Positions 1 to 8,827 of a DNA stretch of 64,000 nucleotides are shown one piece after another (position 1 is the first letter of the stretch; each line of letters starts with the position of its first letter). Position numbers and translations under genes: made by a program. The stretch is from Limnohabitans sp. Rim28 (GTDB lineage Bacteria > Pseudomonadota > Gammaproteobacteria > Burkholderiales > Burkholderiaceae_C), in contig NZ_ALKN02000005.1 of the NCBI RefSeq assembly GCF_000293865.2, positions 124,001-188,000 on the forward strand. Direction: 5' to 3'. Below the pieces are notes generated by a model. It did no database searches, was not told the DNA's origin, and saw only the letters and a list, made by a program, of their open reading frames with translations.

Positions 1-1452
1 GTCGCCGACCAGTTGGCCTGGGGCTTCGTAGTTGCTGCCGCCCACTTCAAAGGCCCGCGTTTCGAGTTGGCGCTGCAGCACGATGCCCGCCAGAGGATGC
101 GGTGAAGGCGGTTGTTGCGCGGCCAAGGCATGGGCTTCTTGCGCCAGCTGCGCGCCGTCTTGCGCACCAAAGGCGGCTTGCCAGGCGGCGGTGTCCAGCG
201 GGTAGTCGGGCGGGTCGATGGCCACCACCATGCCCGCGTTGGCATTGCGTTCGTTGCGCGAGTACTGGCTCATGCCGTTGGTGACCACGCGGCCCGGCTC
301 GCTGGTGGCGGCCACCACGGTGCCGCCAGGGCACATGCAAAAGCTGTAAACAGCCCGGCCGTTTTGTGCGTGGTGCACCAGTTTGTAGTCGGCCGCACCC
401 AGCAGCGGGTGACCTGCATGGCGGCCCCAACGGGCTTGGTCGATCACGCTTTGCGGGTGCTCAATGCGCACGCCAATGGAAAACGCTTTGGCCTGCATGG
501 CCACACCACGGCGGTGCAGCATGACAAAAGTGTCGCGCGAGCTGTGGCCCAGGGCCATGACGGCGTGGCGGGTGTGCAGGGTGTGGTGTTCTCCGGTGCG
601 CAGGTCTTGTACGTGCAGCCCCGTGAGTTGCTGGCCGTCTGCGGCGGACGAGAGCAGCACATCGCTCACGCGTTGCTCAAATCGGATATCGCCGCCCAGC
701 GCGATGATCTGCTCGCGAATGTGCTCGACCACCTTGACGAGCTTGAAGGTGCCGATGTGCGGGTGCGCGGCGTACAGGATGTCGGCGGGGGCCCCTGCCT
801 TGACGAACTCGTCCATCACCTTGCGGCCCAGGTGGCGCGGGTCTTTGATTTGGCTGTAGAGCTTGCCGTCAGAAAAGGTGCCTGCACCCCCTTCGCCAAA
901 CTGCACATTGCTCTCGGGGTTGAGGACCTTTTTGCGCCATAGGCCCCAAGTGTCTTTGGTACGCTCGCGCACCGGTTTGCCCCGCTCCAGCACGATGGGC
1001 TTGAAACCCATTTGCGCCAGCGCCAGGGCGGCGAACATGCCGCATGGCCCAAAACCCACCACCACCGGGCGTTCGCTGGCCTCAGAGCCAAAACCGGCAG
1101 GGGCTTGGCAGGGCGGGTGCCAAGCCATGTCGGGCGTGGTTTGGATGTGCGGGTTTTGTTCGAACTTGTGCAGCAAGGCGGCTTCGGTCTGGGCATCGGC
1201 CAGCGACACATCCACGATGTACACCGCCAGCAAATCGGCCTTGCGGGCGTCAAAGCTGCGTTTGAAGACGTGCAAAGAGGCGATGTCGGCGGCGCTGATG
1301 CCCAGTGCTTGGGCTGCGAGTTGGCGCAGCGCATCGATCGGGTGCGGCGTGGGCAGCCGGTCTTCGTCGGTTTCGGAGGGCGCATCGGCGGCGCGGCGCA
1401 CGTCGACCGGCAAGGCCGACAAGGGGAGTTTGAGTTCTGAAATCCGGATCAT
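1..1452 (-). CDS. FAD-dependent dehydrogenase (COG2509-like), 3' end cut by window
   Basis: Read on the minus strand from the ATG at 1452 this frame stays open to the window edge (484 codons), so the C-terminus is missing. It begins MIRISELKLPL. An N-terminal region of about 120 residues precedes a dinucleotide-binding stretch (PVVVGFGPCGMFAALALAQMG) followed by VLERGK, the usual FAD ADP-binding arrangement. Further on are GEGGAGTFSDGKL and, at the window edge, GGSNYEAPGQ, both typical of the uncharacterised FAD-dependent dehydrogenases of about 540 residues. The substrate is unknown. It lies 42 bp downstream of cysK on the same strand and may be co-transcribed. Family assignment is from recalled motifs; no physiological role is claimed. 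Confidence 0.85.
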   Translation of the reverse strand, partial: MIRISELKLPLSALPVDVRRAADAPSETDEDRLPTPHPIDALRQLAAQALGISAADIASLHVFKRSFDARKADLLAVYIVDVSLADAQTEAALLHKFEQNPHIQTTPDMAWHPPCQAPAGFGSEASERPVVVGFGPCGMFAALALAQMGFKPIVLERGKPVRERTKDTWGLWRKKVLNPESNVQFGEGGAGTFSDGKLYSQIKDPRHLGRKVMDEFVKAGAPADILYAAHPHIGTFKLVKVVEHIREQIIALGGDIRFEQRVSDVLLSSAADGQQLTGLHVQDLRTGEHHTLHTRHAVMALGHSSRDTFVMLHRRGVAMQAKAFSIGVRIEHPQSVIDQARWGRHAGHPLLGAADYKLVHHAQNGRAVYSFCMCPGGTVVAATSEPGRVVTNGMSQYSRNERNANAGMVVAIDPPDYPLDTAAWQAAFGAQDGAQLAQEAHALAAQQPPSPHPLAGIVLQRQLETRAFEVGGSNYEAPGQLVGD

Positions 1453-1494
1453 GGCAACCTCTGTGGCTTGTGGTTATCAAGCAAGAAGCGTTGA

Positions 1495-2415
1495 TTATCC
1501 TTGAGGCAAGAAACCATCGACCGACAAATAACGCTCGCCCGTGTCGTAGTTAAAACCCAAAACGGTGGCACCGGAGGGCAAGTTTGGCAGTTTTTGTGCA
1601 ATGGCCGCCAGCGTGGCCCCCGACGACAAGCCCACCAGCATGCCTTCTTCGCGGGCCGATCTGCGGGCGAACTCGCGTGCCTCTTCCGCATCGATGGGGA
1701 TCACGCCATCGAGCAGGCTGGTGTCGAGGTTTTTGGGAATGAATCCGGCCCCAATGCCCTGGATGGGGTGAGGCGCAGGTGTGCCACCAGAGATGACTGG
1801 CGAGGCCGCAGGCTCGACCGCAAAGACTTGGAGTTTGGGGAATTTGGCCTTGAGCACCCGGGCCACGCCTGTCAGGTGCCCTCCCGTGCCCACGCCGGTG
1901 ATCAGGGCGTCAATGCCCTCCGGAAAATCGGCCAAAATTTCCTGCGCGGTGGTGCGCACATGCACGTCGATGTTGGCAGGGTTTTCAAACTGCTGGGGCA
2001 TCCACGCGCCGGGTGTGCTGGCCACCAAGGCCTGGGCCCGGGCAATGGCCCCTTTCATGCCATCGGCGCGGGGCGTGAGGTCGAAGCTGGCGCCATAGGC
2101 CAGCATCAGGCGGCGACGCTCGATGCTCATGCTGTCGGGCATGACCAGCACCAGCTTGTAGCCCTTGACGGCAGCCACCATGGCCAGCCCGATGCCGGTG
2201 TTGCCCGAGGTGGGTTCGACGATGGTGCCGCCGGGTTTTAAGGCGCCCGATTTTTCAGCATCTTCAACCATGGCCAGCGCGATGCGGTCCTTGATCGAGC
2301 CGCCTGGGTTGCTGCGCTCGGACTTGATCCAGACATGGGCGTTTGCCCCAAACAGGCGTTGGATGCGCACATGGGGCGTGTGGCCGATGGTGTCAAGGAT
2401 GCTGTGGGCTTTCAT
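1495..2415 (-). CDS. cysK: cysteine synthase A (O-acetylserine sulfhydrylase)
   Basis: 306 residues, the normal length for a cytoplasmic PLP-dependent enzyme making L-cysteine from O-acetylserine and sulfide. The PLP lysine is about residue 42 in [12 protein letters not shown]. The substrate loop [12 protein letters not shown] follows, and [16 protein letters not shown] binds the PLP phosphate. The C-terminus ends [14 protein letters not shown]. The frame extends upstream to 2646, but [18 protein letters not shown] at 2415 is the conserved family start, so I use that. The loop sequence fits CysK better than CysM, although the two are hard to separate by eye. The FAD-dehydrogenase gene follows 42 bp downstream. 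Confidence 0.93.
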   Translation of the reverse strand: MKAHSILDTIGHTPHVRIQRLFGANAHVWIKSERSNPGGSIKDRIALAMVEDAEKSGALKPGGTIVEPTSGNTGIGLAMVAAVKGYKLVLVMPDSMSIERRRLMLAYGASFDLTPRADGMKGAIARAQALVASTPGAWMPQQFENPANIDVHVRTTAQEILADFPEGIDALITGVGTGGHLTGVARVLKAKFPKLQVFAVEPAASPVISGGTPAPHPIQGIGAGFIPKNLDTSLLDGVIPIDAEEAREFARRSAREEGMLVGLSSGATLAAIAQKLPNLPSGATVLGFNYDTGERYLSVDGFLPQG

Positions 2416-2546
2416 GGCGGCTCCTAAGGGTTGATGCAGTTCTGAGCCATTGTGCGCGGGGGGGGCGCAGGCCGATGTCTTGCACAGCACCAACAGAGCT
2501 GGGCCCCTGACACTGTGAGACGCAGTGCCTGGGGATGCGCTCAGGT

Positions 2547-2552
2547 GATAAT
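2547..2552 (+). promoter_or_regulatory. -10 element of the rnpB promoter
   Basis: GATAAT lies six bases before the inferred mature 5' end of RNase P RNA at 2559, the spacing expected of a sigma-70 -10 box. No good -35 hexamer is seen 16-18 bp upstream, so only the -10 is proposed. This is an inference from position. Confidence 0.45.
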
Positions 2553-2558
2553 CACGGC

Positions 2559-2911
2559 GTGAAGCTCGCCAGACCGTCGCTGGTGCAATTTCCGAAAGGA
2601 AGCACTGGAGGAACGTCCGGACTGCACAGGACAGCGTAGGAGGCAACGCCTCTCCACCGTGAGGTGAGGATCAGAGCAACAGAGACGAGCCGATTGAGTT
2701 CGGGTGAAACGGGCAATCTCTACGCGCAGCAATACCAAGTAGGCCTTCCTGAGGGTGTGCGGTTCGCCGCATGCCCTCTCCCTGTGGTTCCGCGGGGTGA
2801 GTTGGCGGGTAGGTAGCACCGAGCCGGGTGGGCGACCCCCGGCCCAGAGTAATGGCGGTCACGCAGCGGGCAACCGCTGCGCACAGAATCCGGCTTATCG
2901 GCGAGCTTCAC
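2559..2911 (+). ncRNA. rnpB: RNase P RNA, bacterial type A
   Basis: About 353 nt. The ends pair perfectly: GTGAAGCTCGCC at 2559 with GGCGAGCTTCAC ending at 2911 (helix P1). Conserved core segments are present: GAGGAACGTCCGGACT near 2610 (P4 5' side), GAGGATCAGAGCAACAGA (J5/15 region), CGGGTGAAACGGGCAATCTC, and CAGAATCCGGCTTAT near 2884 (P4 3' side). This RNA is the catalytic subunit that removes 5' leaders from pre-tRNAs, working with the RnpA protein. Several short minus-strand reading frames cross it and are not genes. Confidence 0.96.
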
Positions 2912-2975
2912 ACTTTTCCCCAGCACCCCGCCGCAGGCATGGCGCGACGCTGAATTCCAGAACCCAGGGCAACAA

Positions 2976-2997
2976 AAAACCCGCCGAGGCGGGTTTT
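2976..2997 (-). terminator. bidirectional Rho-independent terminator between rnpB and the IscR-like gene
   Basis: AAAACCCGCC-GAG-GCGGGTTTT is a G/C stem flanked by A and T runs. Read on the minus strand, the stem is followed by six T, so it best terminates the IscR-like gene whose stop is at 3018. Read on the plus strand it has only four T and could weakly end rnpB. Confidence 0.75.
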
Positions 2998-3017
2998 GGC
3001 TTGGGCGACCGAGAGGC

Positions 3018-3539
3018 TCAGCTGCGTGAGGGCATCAGGCTGCCACCCAAGGCGAACACCGAATTGGGTGCGGTGATTTTCAGCGCACTTTTGGGCTTGG
3101 CAAACACGCCGCGCTTGACGGCAGGCTGCGGCGCAGGCTCTACGGTCACGCCTTTGGTGCGCTGTTCGGCCACCAGTTGGCGCAGGCTGATGGACTGCAA
3201 ATGGGTCAGCATTTTTTCATTCAAGCTGGCCCACAGTTCGCTGTTCATCCAACCCCCTTCTGCGGAGGCTTCTTCGTCAGAGGGAGCATCCACCGCGCCC
3301 ACGATGTCGGCCATGGTGATTTTTTCGGCATTGCGGGACAGCGAGTAACCGCCACCTGGGCCGCGTGTGCTTTCGACCAAGCCATGCTGACGCAGTTTGC
3401 TAAAAAGCTGTTCCAAGTAGGACAGAGAAATTTGATGGCGTGTGCTGATGGCGGCCAAAGATACAGGTCCGCGGTCTTCTCGCAAAGCGACATCGATCAT
3501 GGCAGTGACTGCAAATCGGCTTTTGGTGCTCAAACGCAT
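3018..3539 (-). CDS. Rrf2/IscR-family transcriptional regulator lacking the Fe-S ligands
   Basis: 173 residues starting MRLSTKSRFAVTAMIDVALRE, a clear Rrf2 winged-helix DNA-binding domain (ISLSYLEQLFSKLRQHGLVESTRGPGGGYSL). The C-terminal tail (ITAPNSVFALGG) also matches recalled betaproteobacterial IscR. In IscR three Cys and one His just after the wing hold a [2Fe-2S] cluster. Here that segment reads AVDAPSDEEASAEGGWMNSELW: no Cys at all, and the ligand His is replaced. The raw sequence at 3240-3300 confirms this. There is no iscS/iscU nearby; the gene stands alone and ends at a terminator. It may act as a constitutive 'apo' type regulator or sense something else. Fold certain, signal unknown. 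Confidence 0.88.
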   Translation of the reverse strand: MRLSTKSRFAVTAMIDVALREDRGPVSLAAISTRHQISLSYLEQLFSKLRQHGLVESTRGPGGGYSLSRNAEKITMADIVGAVDAPSDEEASAEGGWMNSELWASLNEKMLTHLQSISLRQLVAEQRTKGVTVEPAPQPAVKRGVFAKPKSALKITAPNSVFALGGSLMPSRS

Positions 3540-3719
3540 GGTGGGCTCCTTTTAGCGTTGTGGTGGGCTGTAGATGCAGACCCAACCTGGGGTGTCAAAA
3601 CATATCGTGTACGTTTGTGACTGATCGGTCGTTTCTCAAACTGTCATTCAGCTGAGGGTGTATCGCGATTATTCAAGGCTAAAAGGCGCATTTGGGGTGT
3701 GTAGGGGATTAACAGAAGA

Positions 3720-4427
3720 TTAAAACCTTTCATAGCCTTCCAGTTGCCGCCATTGACCGGGCTCCAGAGGCGCCAAACTCAGCCGTCCCACCCTTTGGCG
3801 ACGCAGGTCTTGCAGGGGACATTGTTCGTCCAGCCAGCGGCCCAAATCCAGCCCGTCGATGTCTTTTCCTGCGATCCGGAGCACCGTGAGTTGGTCGGTC
3901 TGGCGGTTGATGCTGGCGCGGATGCCCGGGCCGTTCAGGGCCTTGACCAGGTCCCCGGGCACTTCGCCGCCCAAAGTGGCCATCCATTCTTGCTCCATCG
4001 GGCTGCGGCGGTCTTCCAGGTGGCGCAGCACGCTCAAGTCGTCTGTGAAGATGCACAAACCACTGGCGGGCTTGGCCAATGGCAGCGGCATTTGCATTTT
4101 GGCCAGGCGTTCAGGCCCCCAAATACCAGGCTGGGGGGCTTTGAGGCCCACGGTGTCTTGCAGCCAGGCCAAGTTGGCCGCCCGGTGCGCGGGCTTGAAC
4201 AGCACCAGGGTCATGGGTGCGAGCGCGGCCATCGAGACCAAGCGGTTCACCTGCACGGCTTGTTCTTCACGCACCCGCCGGGCCGGGTCGGTGACCACTT
4301 TGCCCGCCACCTGTACACCACCGGCCACGATCAGGGCCTCGGCTTCACTGCGTGAACAGTTTTGCTCAGCGGCCACCCGTTTGGCCAGGCGTATGCCTTC
4401 TTCAGAGGAGATCATCCATGCTTTCAA
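3720..4427 (-). CDS. S4-domain RsuA/RluB-family pseudouridine synthase-like protein, catalytic Asp missing
   Basis: 235 residues. An N-terminal S4 RNA-binding domain (about 10-62, CSRSEAEALIVAGGVQVAGKVV) is followed by a domain resembling the RsuA/RluB/RluE/RluF pseudouridine synthases. In active members the motif GRLDxDTxGLLLLT carries the catalytic Asp. The aligned stretch here is LPLAKPASGLCIFT (residues 115-128), so the Asp position is Ala118 and the Arg/Asp pair is gone. The rest of the strand (SGLCIFTDD, GIRASINRQTDQLTVLRIAG) is kept. It may be an RNA-binding protein without isomerase activity, or use another residue. The Nudix-MBL gene ends 16 bp upstream on the same strand. Confidence 0.75.
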   Translation of the reverse strand: MKAWMISSEEGIRLAKRVAAEQNCSRSEAEALIVAGGVQVAGKVVTDPARRVREEQAVQVNRLVSMAALAPMTLVLFKPAHRAANLAWLQDTVGLKAPQPGIWGPERLAKMQMPLPLAKPASGLCIFTDDLSVLRHLEDRRSPMEQEWMATLGGEVPGDLVKALNGPGIRASINRQTDQLTVLRIAGKDIDGLDLGRWLDEQCPLQDLRRQRVGRLSLAPLEPGQWRQLEGYERF

Positions 4428-4443
4428 AAATGCTCAAAGCGAA

Positions 4444-6090
4444 TCAAGACAGGGTTTGCTCGCGGATGTGGTCCACATGCGCTTGCAGGGAACGTGCCGC
4501 CACAGGCCACAAGCGAGGCGGCACGTCGTCGTAGGCTTTTTCCACCCATTCTTTCAAGCTGCCTTGGGGCAAGGCTTGCATGGCGGCGGCTATTTTGGCC
4601 TCGCGCTTCAAGCGGTGGGCCTTCAGGTGCGTGATGGCTTGGTGGGCAAAACCCAGCACATGGCCGTGCGCGGGCAGGATGAACTCGATGTTCCCGGCCT
4701 TGCAGGCGGCGGCCAGTTTGTCCAGCGAATCGAGGTAGTCGCCCATGTGGCCATCGGGTGGGTCGATCACGGTGGTGCTGCCGTTGAGCACATGGTCGCC
4801 CGAGAACAGCAGGCCGTCTTCTTCGAGCACCAGACACAGGTGGTTGGCCGCGTGGCCAGGGGTGTGCACCACGCGCAGGGTGTGGACGATCTCGCCATCC
4901 GAGCCGGTGCCTTGCAGCACCAATTTTTCACCGTCGGCCAGTTCGCGTTCGGGCGCGAAGCGGCTGTTGGCGCGGGCGGTCGCCTTGGAGGCCAAGCCCA
5001 AAATCGGTGGCTTGTTGGCGCACAGCGCCTGAAGTGGGGCTGCACCGGGTGAGTGGTCCGGGTGTGAGTGGGTGCAAACAATCATGCGGATTTGTCCGCC
5101 CGCTGCACGCCATAGGCGTTGCAGATGGTCGTCGTCGGCCGGGCCGGGGTCGATCGCGATGTAGCCGGTGTTCGGGTCGCCCACCAAATAGCTGTTGGTG
5201 CCCGGGCCGGTCATCACGCCGGGGTTGGGTGCGGTCAGGCGCTGCAGGTTTTTCAGCAGCTGCACAGCTTGGTCGGTTTTCCAGTCCAGATGGTGGTGGA
5301 TTTGCCCGTCGGGTGTGACCAGCGCCAACTCACCAAAAGGGGCTTCGTGCTCCATGTAGCGCGCTTCATTGCCCGCCAGCCAGCCGGCGCGGGGGCAGCT
5401 GGTCCACAGGGGTTCGTCGTTGACTGCGCAGGCTTGCAACACCGCATCTACCGTCGCAAACGCTTTCAGGCGCTCCAATGTGCGAACGGTGGGGTACACC
5501 ATGAAAAACTGACCGGCTTCGTGGCGCGTCAACGCCTCCACCGGGCTCACCCAAACAGGCTCAAATTGTTCGGTTTCGTCGGCCACAGGCGTTTGGCCTT
5601 CTGGCATGCGGGCCACCAAAAAAGGCACGTCAAAGCGGCGCGGCAGGTCGCGGTCGGTGATCCAGTGGGCCAGCACAAAGACCTGATCAGCCGCCAGTGT
5701 CAGGCCCTGAGTCTGGCACTGTGGGACAAAAGCGGCTTTGCGTTCAATCTGCGCAATGTCGCTGTTGTTGGCCCAGCGGCCATCGGCATGGCGGGCGAAC
5801 AAAATACCCAGTTCCTCAAAGCTCTCACGGATGGCGGCAATCGCTTGCGTCAGGTGCAAGTCACTTTGCTTGGGGCGGCGTGAGGCCATGCTGTGAGCCT
5901 GTGCGTCGGCCGCGTCAATGCCGCCGCCCGGAAATACATAGGCACCGGGTGCGAAACTGGCCGTCATGGAGCGGCGGGTCATCAGGACCTCAAGGCCTTG
6001 CGGGCCATCGCGCAGCAGCAGCACGGTGGCGGCGGGGCGCAGGGGCGCGGGTTCACGTTGGGGGTGTAAGAGTTGGGATGTGCGTGCCAT
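4444..6090 (-). CDS. Nudix hydrolase / metallo-beta-lactamase-fold fusion protein
   Basis: 548 residues with two hydrolase domains. Residues about 18-240 form a Nudix domain: [11 protein letters not shown], then RESFEELGI at about 88-96, the core of the Nudix box. From about 260 ([23 protein letters not shown]) it is a metallo-beta-lactamase domain of the LACTB2/glyoxalase II kind, with the metal motif THSHPDHS near 340, [12 protein letters not shown] and [16 protein letters not shown]-terminal helix-rich tail matches LACTB2. The fusion suggests hydrolysis of a nucleotide-linked (perhaps CoA or diphosphate) ester or thioester in two steps, but no substrate can be named. It lies upstream of the S4-domain gene on the same strand and is divergent from dapF. 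Confidence 0.85.
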   Translation of the reverse strand: MARTSQLLHPQREPAPLRPAATVLLLRDGPQGLEVLMTRRSMTASFAPGAYVFPGGGIDAADAQAHSMASRRPKQSDLHLTQAIAAIRESFEELGILFARHADGRWANNSDIAQIERKAAFVPQCQTQGLTLAADQVFVLAHWITDRDLPRRFDVPFLVARMPEGQTPVADETEQFEPVWVSPVEALTRHEAGQFFMVYPTVRTLERLKAFATVDAVLQACAVNDEPLWTSCPRAGWLAGNEARYMEHEAPFGELALVTPDGQIHHHLDWKTDQAVQLLKNLQRLTAPNPGVMTGPGTNSYLVGDPNTGYIAIDPGPADDDHLQRLWRAAGGQIRMIVCTHSHPDHSPGAAPLQALCANKPPILGLASKATARANSRFAPERELADGEKLVLQGTGSDGEIVHTLRVVHTPGHAANHLCLVLEEDGLLFSGDHVLNGSTTVIDPPDGHMGDYLDSLDKLAAACKAGNIEFILPAHGHVLGFAHQAITHLKAHRLKREAKIAAAMQALPQGSLKEWVEKAYDDVPPRLWPVAARSLQAHVDHIREQTLS

Positions 6091-6140
6091 GCCCCATTAT
6101 CAGGCGGCTGATGCCGCATCCCCGGGCGATAATCCCGAAC

Positions 6141-7022
6141 ATGCACATTCGATTTACCAAGATGCAAGGGGCCGGCAACGACTTTGTCGTGCTCGACGAG
6201 ACCCGCGGCCTCTTGGGCCTGAGTTCGGCCCAGTACCGATTTTTGGCCGACCGCCACTTTGGCGTGGGGGCCGACCAGATCCTGACCGTGCGGCCTTCGC
6301 CGGCACCTGGGCTGGATTTCGAATACGTGATCCACAACGCCGATGGCGGCGAGGTGGAGCACTGCGGAAACGGAGCCCGTTGTTTTGTGCGCTATGTCCG
6401 AGACAAGGGTCTGACCGATAAAACCACGGTCCGCGTGAAAGTTCAAAAAGGCGAGATCGAGCTGCGCATGAACCGCGATGGCCGTGTCACGGTGGACATG
6501 GGCACGCCCGTGTTCGATTGGGCCAACGTGCCCTTCAACCCCATTGGCCTCATCAGCGACCAGGTCAACGGCTGGCCGGTGTTTGATTTGCCCCTGGGCG
6601 AGCTGGGCATTGTTCCTTCTATGGCCCGTGTGGGTGTGGTGTCCATGGGCAACCCGCACGCGGTGCAGCGCGTGGACAACGTGGCCACCTTTCCAGTGCG
6701 GGTCCAGGGTCCGCTGATCGAAAACCACCCGGCTTTCCCCAACCGGGTGAATGCGGGTTTCATGCAGATCGTCTCGCGCAGCCAGATCAAACTGCGCGTT
6801 TTCGAGCGCGGTGCCGGCGAGACCCTGGCTTGCGGCACGGGCGCGTGCGCGGCGGTGGTGGCGGGCGTTCGACAGGGCTGGCTAGACGCTCGCGTGGATG
6901 TACAAACACATGGCGGCGTCCTCACCATCGAGTGGGCTGGTCAGGCCGACAGCCCGGTGCTGATGACCGGCCCGGCCACATCCGTTTTTGAGGGCAGCAT
7001 TGACGTGCCTGACTCACTTTGA
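6141..7022 (+). CDS. dapF: diaminopimelate epimerase
   Basis: 293 residues from the ATG at 6141 ([19 protein letters not shown]); the open frame runs further upstream but has no family sequence there. DapF interconverts LL- and meso-diaminopimelate, giving the precursor of lysine and of peptidoglycan (MurE in this window uses meso-DAP). The two catalytic cysteines are present: about residue 75 in EHCGNGARC and about residue 231 in [11 protein letters not shown]. It heads the operon-like set dapF-DUF484-xerC, the same order as in Escherichia coli. The next gene starts 25 bp downstream. Confidence 0.96.
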   Translation: MHIRFTKMQGAGNDFVVLDETRGLLGLSSAQYRFLADRHFGVGADQILTVRPSPAPGLDFEYVIHNADGGEVEHCGNGARCFVRYVRDKGLTDKTTVRVKVQKGEIELRMNRDGRVTVDMGTPVFDWANVPFNPIGLISDQVNGWPVFDLPLGELGIVPSMARVGVVSMGNPHAVQRVDNVATFPVRVQGPLIENHPAFPNRVNAGFMQIVSRSQIKLRVFERGAGETLACGTGACAAVVAGVRQGWLDARVDVQTHGGVLTIEWAGQADSPVLMTGPATSVFEGSIDVPDSL

Positions 7023-7047
7023 CCTTTTGAATTTCTGGAGCTGCCCA

Positions 7048-7731
7048 ATGATCCCCTCCGAGCCCATGAGCCCCATCACCGAAGACGACATTGCCAATTA
7101 TTTGGTGAACACGCCTGATTTCTTTGAGCGCCATGCTTCCCTTTTAGCCACCGTGCAATTGACGCACCCTCAAAGCCATCGAGCTGTGGGTTTGCAAGAG
7201 CGCCAGGCGCAAATGCTGCGCGACAAGATCAAGGGCCTTGAGCACCGCATCATGGACATGATGCGCCATGGCCATGAAAACATGCTGCTCACCGACAAGC
7301 TGCACCGGTGGTCCTGTGAACTCTTGGTGACCCCCCACGACCAGCTGGCCGAGTCTGCCGTGTTCAACATCCGCGAGTTGTTCCAAGTTCCCCAATTGGC
7401 CTTGCGCCTGTGGTCACTGGGGGGTGTGCACGCACAAGCGCCCTATGCGCAGGGCGTGACAGAGGCGGTGCAAGCCTTGGCCACCTCCTTGGACACGCCT
7501 TACGTGGGACCTAACGCTGGCTATGAGGCGGTGCAGTGGTTGGACCAACCCACCCAAGCCGCTTCGGTGGCTTTGCTGGCACTGCGGGCCGCACCTGGTC
7601 AACCGGCTTTTGGCTTGATGGTTCTGGCTTCGCCCGATGCCCAACGCTTTAACAACCAAATGGGCACCGATTTGCTGGAGCGTTTGGCCGAATTGGCGGG
7701 GGCGGCTTTGTCGGTTTTGCGGGCCCCCTGA
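7048..7731 (+). CDS. DUF484 family protein (GAF-like)
   Basis: 227 residues, start ATG at 7048 after CTGGAG. The N-terminus (ITEDDIANYLVNTPDFFERHASLLATVQLTHP) and the following coiled-coil segment (QERQAQMLRDKIKGLEHRIMDMM) are the DUF484 signature. The C-terminal half is a GAF-like domain (FGLMVLASPDAQRFNNQMGTDLLERLAELAGAAL). The biochemical function is unknown. Its fixed place between dapF and xerC in many proteobacteria is the main contextual clue. Six bases separate it from xerC. Confidence 0.9.
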   Translation: MIPSEPMSPITEDDIANYLVNTPDFFERHASLLATVQLTHPQSHRAVGLQERQAQMLRDKIKGLEHRIMDMMRHGHENMLLTDKLHRWSCELLVTPHDQLAESAVFNIRELFQVPQLALRLWSLGGVHAQAPYAQGVTEAVQALATSLDTPYVGPNAGYEAVQWLDQPTQAASVALLALRAAPGQPAFGLMVLASPDAQRFNNQMGTDLLERLAELAGAALSVLRAP

Positions 7732-7737
7732 CCCGCC

Positions 7738-8709
7738 ATGACGTCAGCAGCCCAGGACCCACTGGTCACGCGTTACTTGGACCATGTCCGTTTTGAAAAG
7801 CGCCTGGCCGAACGCACCTGCACGCTGTACCAACTGGACTTGACCCGTCTGGCTTCCATGGCAGCCGACGCGCAAGTGCCTTTGTTGCAGGTGCAAAGCG
7901 GTCATGTGCGCCGTTGGGTGGCTCAAATGCACAACGCCGGGCGCAGCGGGCGGGGCATTGCACTCATTTTGTCTGGCTGGCGCGGTTTTTACACATGGCT
8001 GGGTTTGGAAGGCCTGATTCCGCTCAACCCGGTATCCGATGTGCGTGCGCCGCGTGTGCGCAAGCCCTTGCCCAAAGCCTTGGGCGTGGACGAAGCGGTG
8101 CAATTGGCCGAGCACGAAGAGGCCAACGACGACCCTTGGCTGGAAGCCCGGGATGCTGCGATGGTCGAGTTGCTTTATGGGTGCGGTTTGCGCATCGCAG
8201 AGTTGACGGGTTTGGATGTGGTGGCCAGCACAGACGCCGCCCGCGCCGGGCGCGGCTGGATTGACCTGCCCAACGCCGAGGTGCAAGTGCAAGGCAAGGG
8301 CAGCAAACGCCGCAGTGTGCCTCTGGGCCGCTCCGCGGTAGAGGCACTGACGCATTGGTTGACGGTGCGCACCCAATTGACCGGTATGTTGACCCATCCA
8401 GTCCCCGGCGCATCCAGTTTGGCGCTGGCGCTGTTTCCCGGGCAGCATGGCACACGGCTCACGCCACGCGCTGTGTCTCAGCGCCTGAAGCGCCGCAGCT
8501 TGCTGGCGGGATTGGCCACGCCAGTGCATCCACACATGCTGCGCCACTCTTTTGCCAGTCATGTGCTGCAGTCGAGTGGCGATCTGCGGGCCGTGCAGGA
8601 GCTGCTGGGTCACGCCAACATCAGCACCACCCAGGTTTACACGCGGCTGGATTTTCAGCACTTGGCCAAAACCTACGACGCAGCGCATCCGCGTGCCAAG
8701 CGCAAATGA
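7738..8709 (+). CDS. xerC: site-specific tyrosine recombinase XerC
   Basis: 323 residues. The N-terminal SAM-like core-binding domain (residues about 8-95) precedes the catalytic domain with the tyrosine-recombinase set: Arg in GCGLRIAELTGLD, Lys in GKGSKRRSVPLG, HxxR in HPHMLRHSFASH, His in LLGHANISTTQ and the nucleophile Tyr in VYTRLDFQHL. The PHMLRHSFASHVLQSSGDLRAVQELLGHANISTTQ region is strongly XerC/XerD-like. XerC works with XerD at dif to resolve chromosome dimers at division. The dapF-DUF484-xerC context favours XerC over XerD. Confidence 0.94.
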   Translation: MTSAAQDPLVTRYLDHVRFEKRLAERTCTLYQLDLTRLASMAADAQVPLLQVQSGHVRRWVAQMHNAGRSGRGIALILSGWRGFYTWLGLEGLIPLNPVSDVRAPRVRKPLPKALGVDEAVQLAEHEEANDDPWLEARDAAMVELLYGCGLRIAELTGLDVVASTDAARAGRGWIDLPNAEVQVQGKGSKRRSVPLGRSAVEALTHWLTVRTQLTGMLTHPVPGASSLALALFPGQHGTRLTPRAVSQRLKRRSLLAGLATPVHPHMLRHSFASHVLQSSGDLRAVQELLGHANISTTQVYTRLDFQHLAKTYDAAHPRAKRK

Positions 8710-8827
8710 AGCCTTGGCGTCGCCTTCAAGCGGCTTGTGAGGCCAAGCCCAAGCGGATGAGCTCAAGCTTGAATTCATCGCTACACTCCCCAACTCTTGT
8801 TGTCTTGTTCCCCACCGGAAGCGTGCC

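Noticed and set aside
112-942. 276-codon plus-strand frame antisense to the FAD-dehydrogenase
   Set aside because: The minus-strand frame has clear family motifs to the window edge; the plus frame is a high-GC shadow rich in His/Val/Gly.
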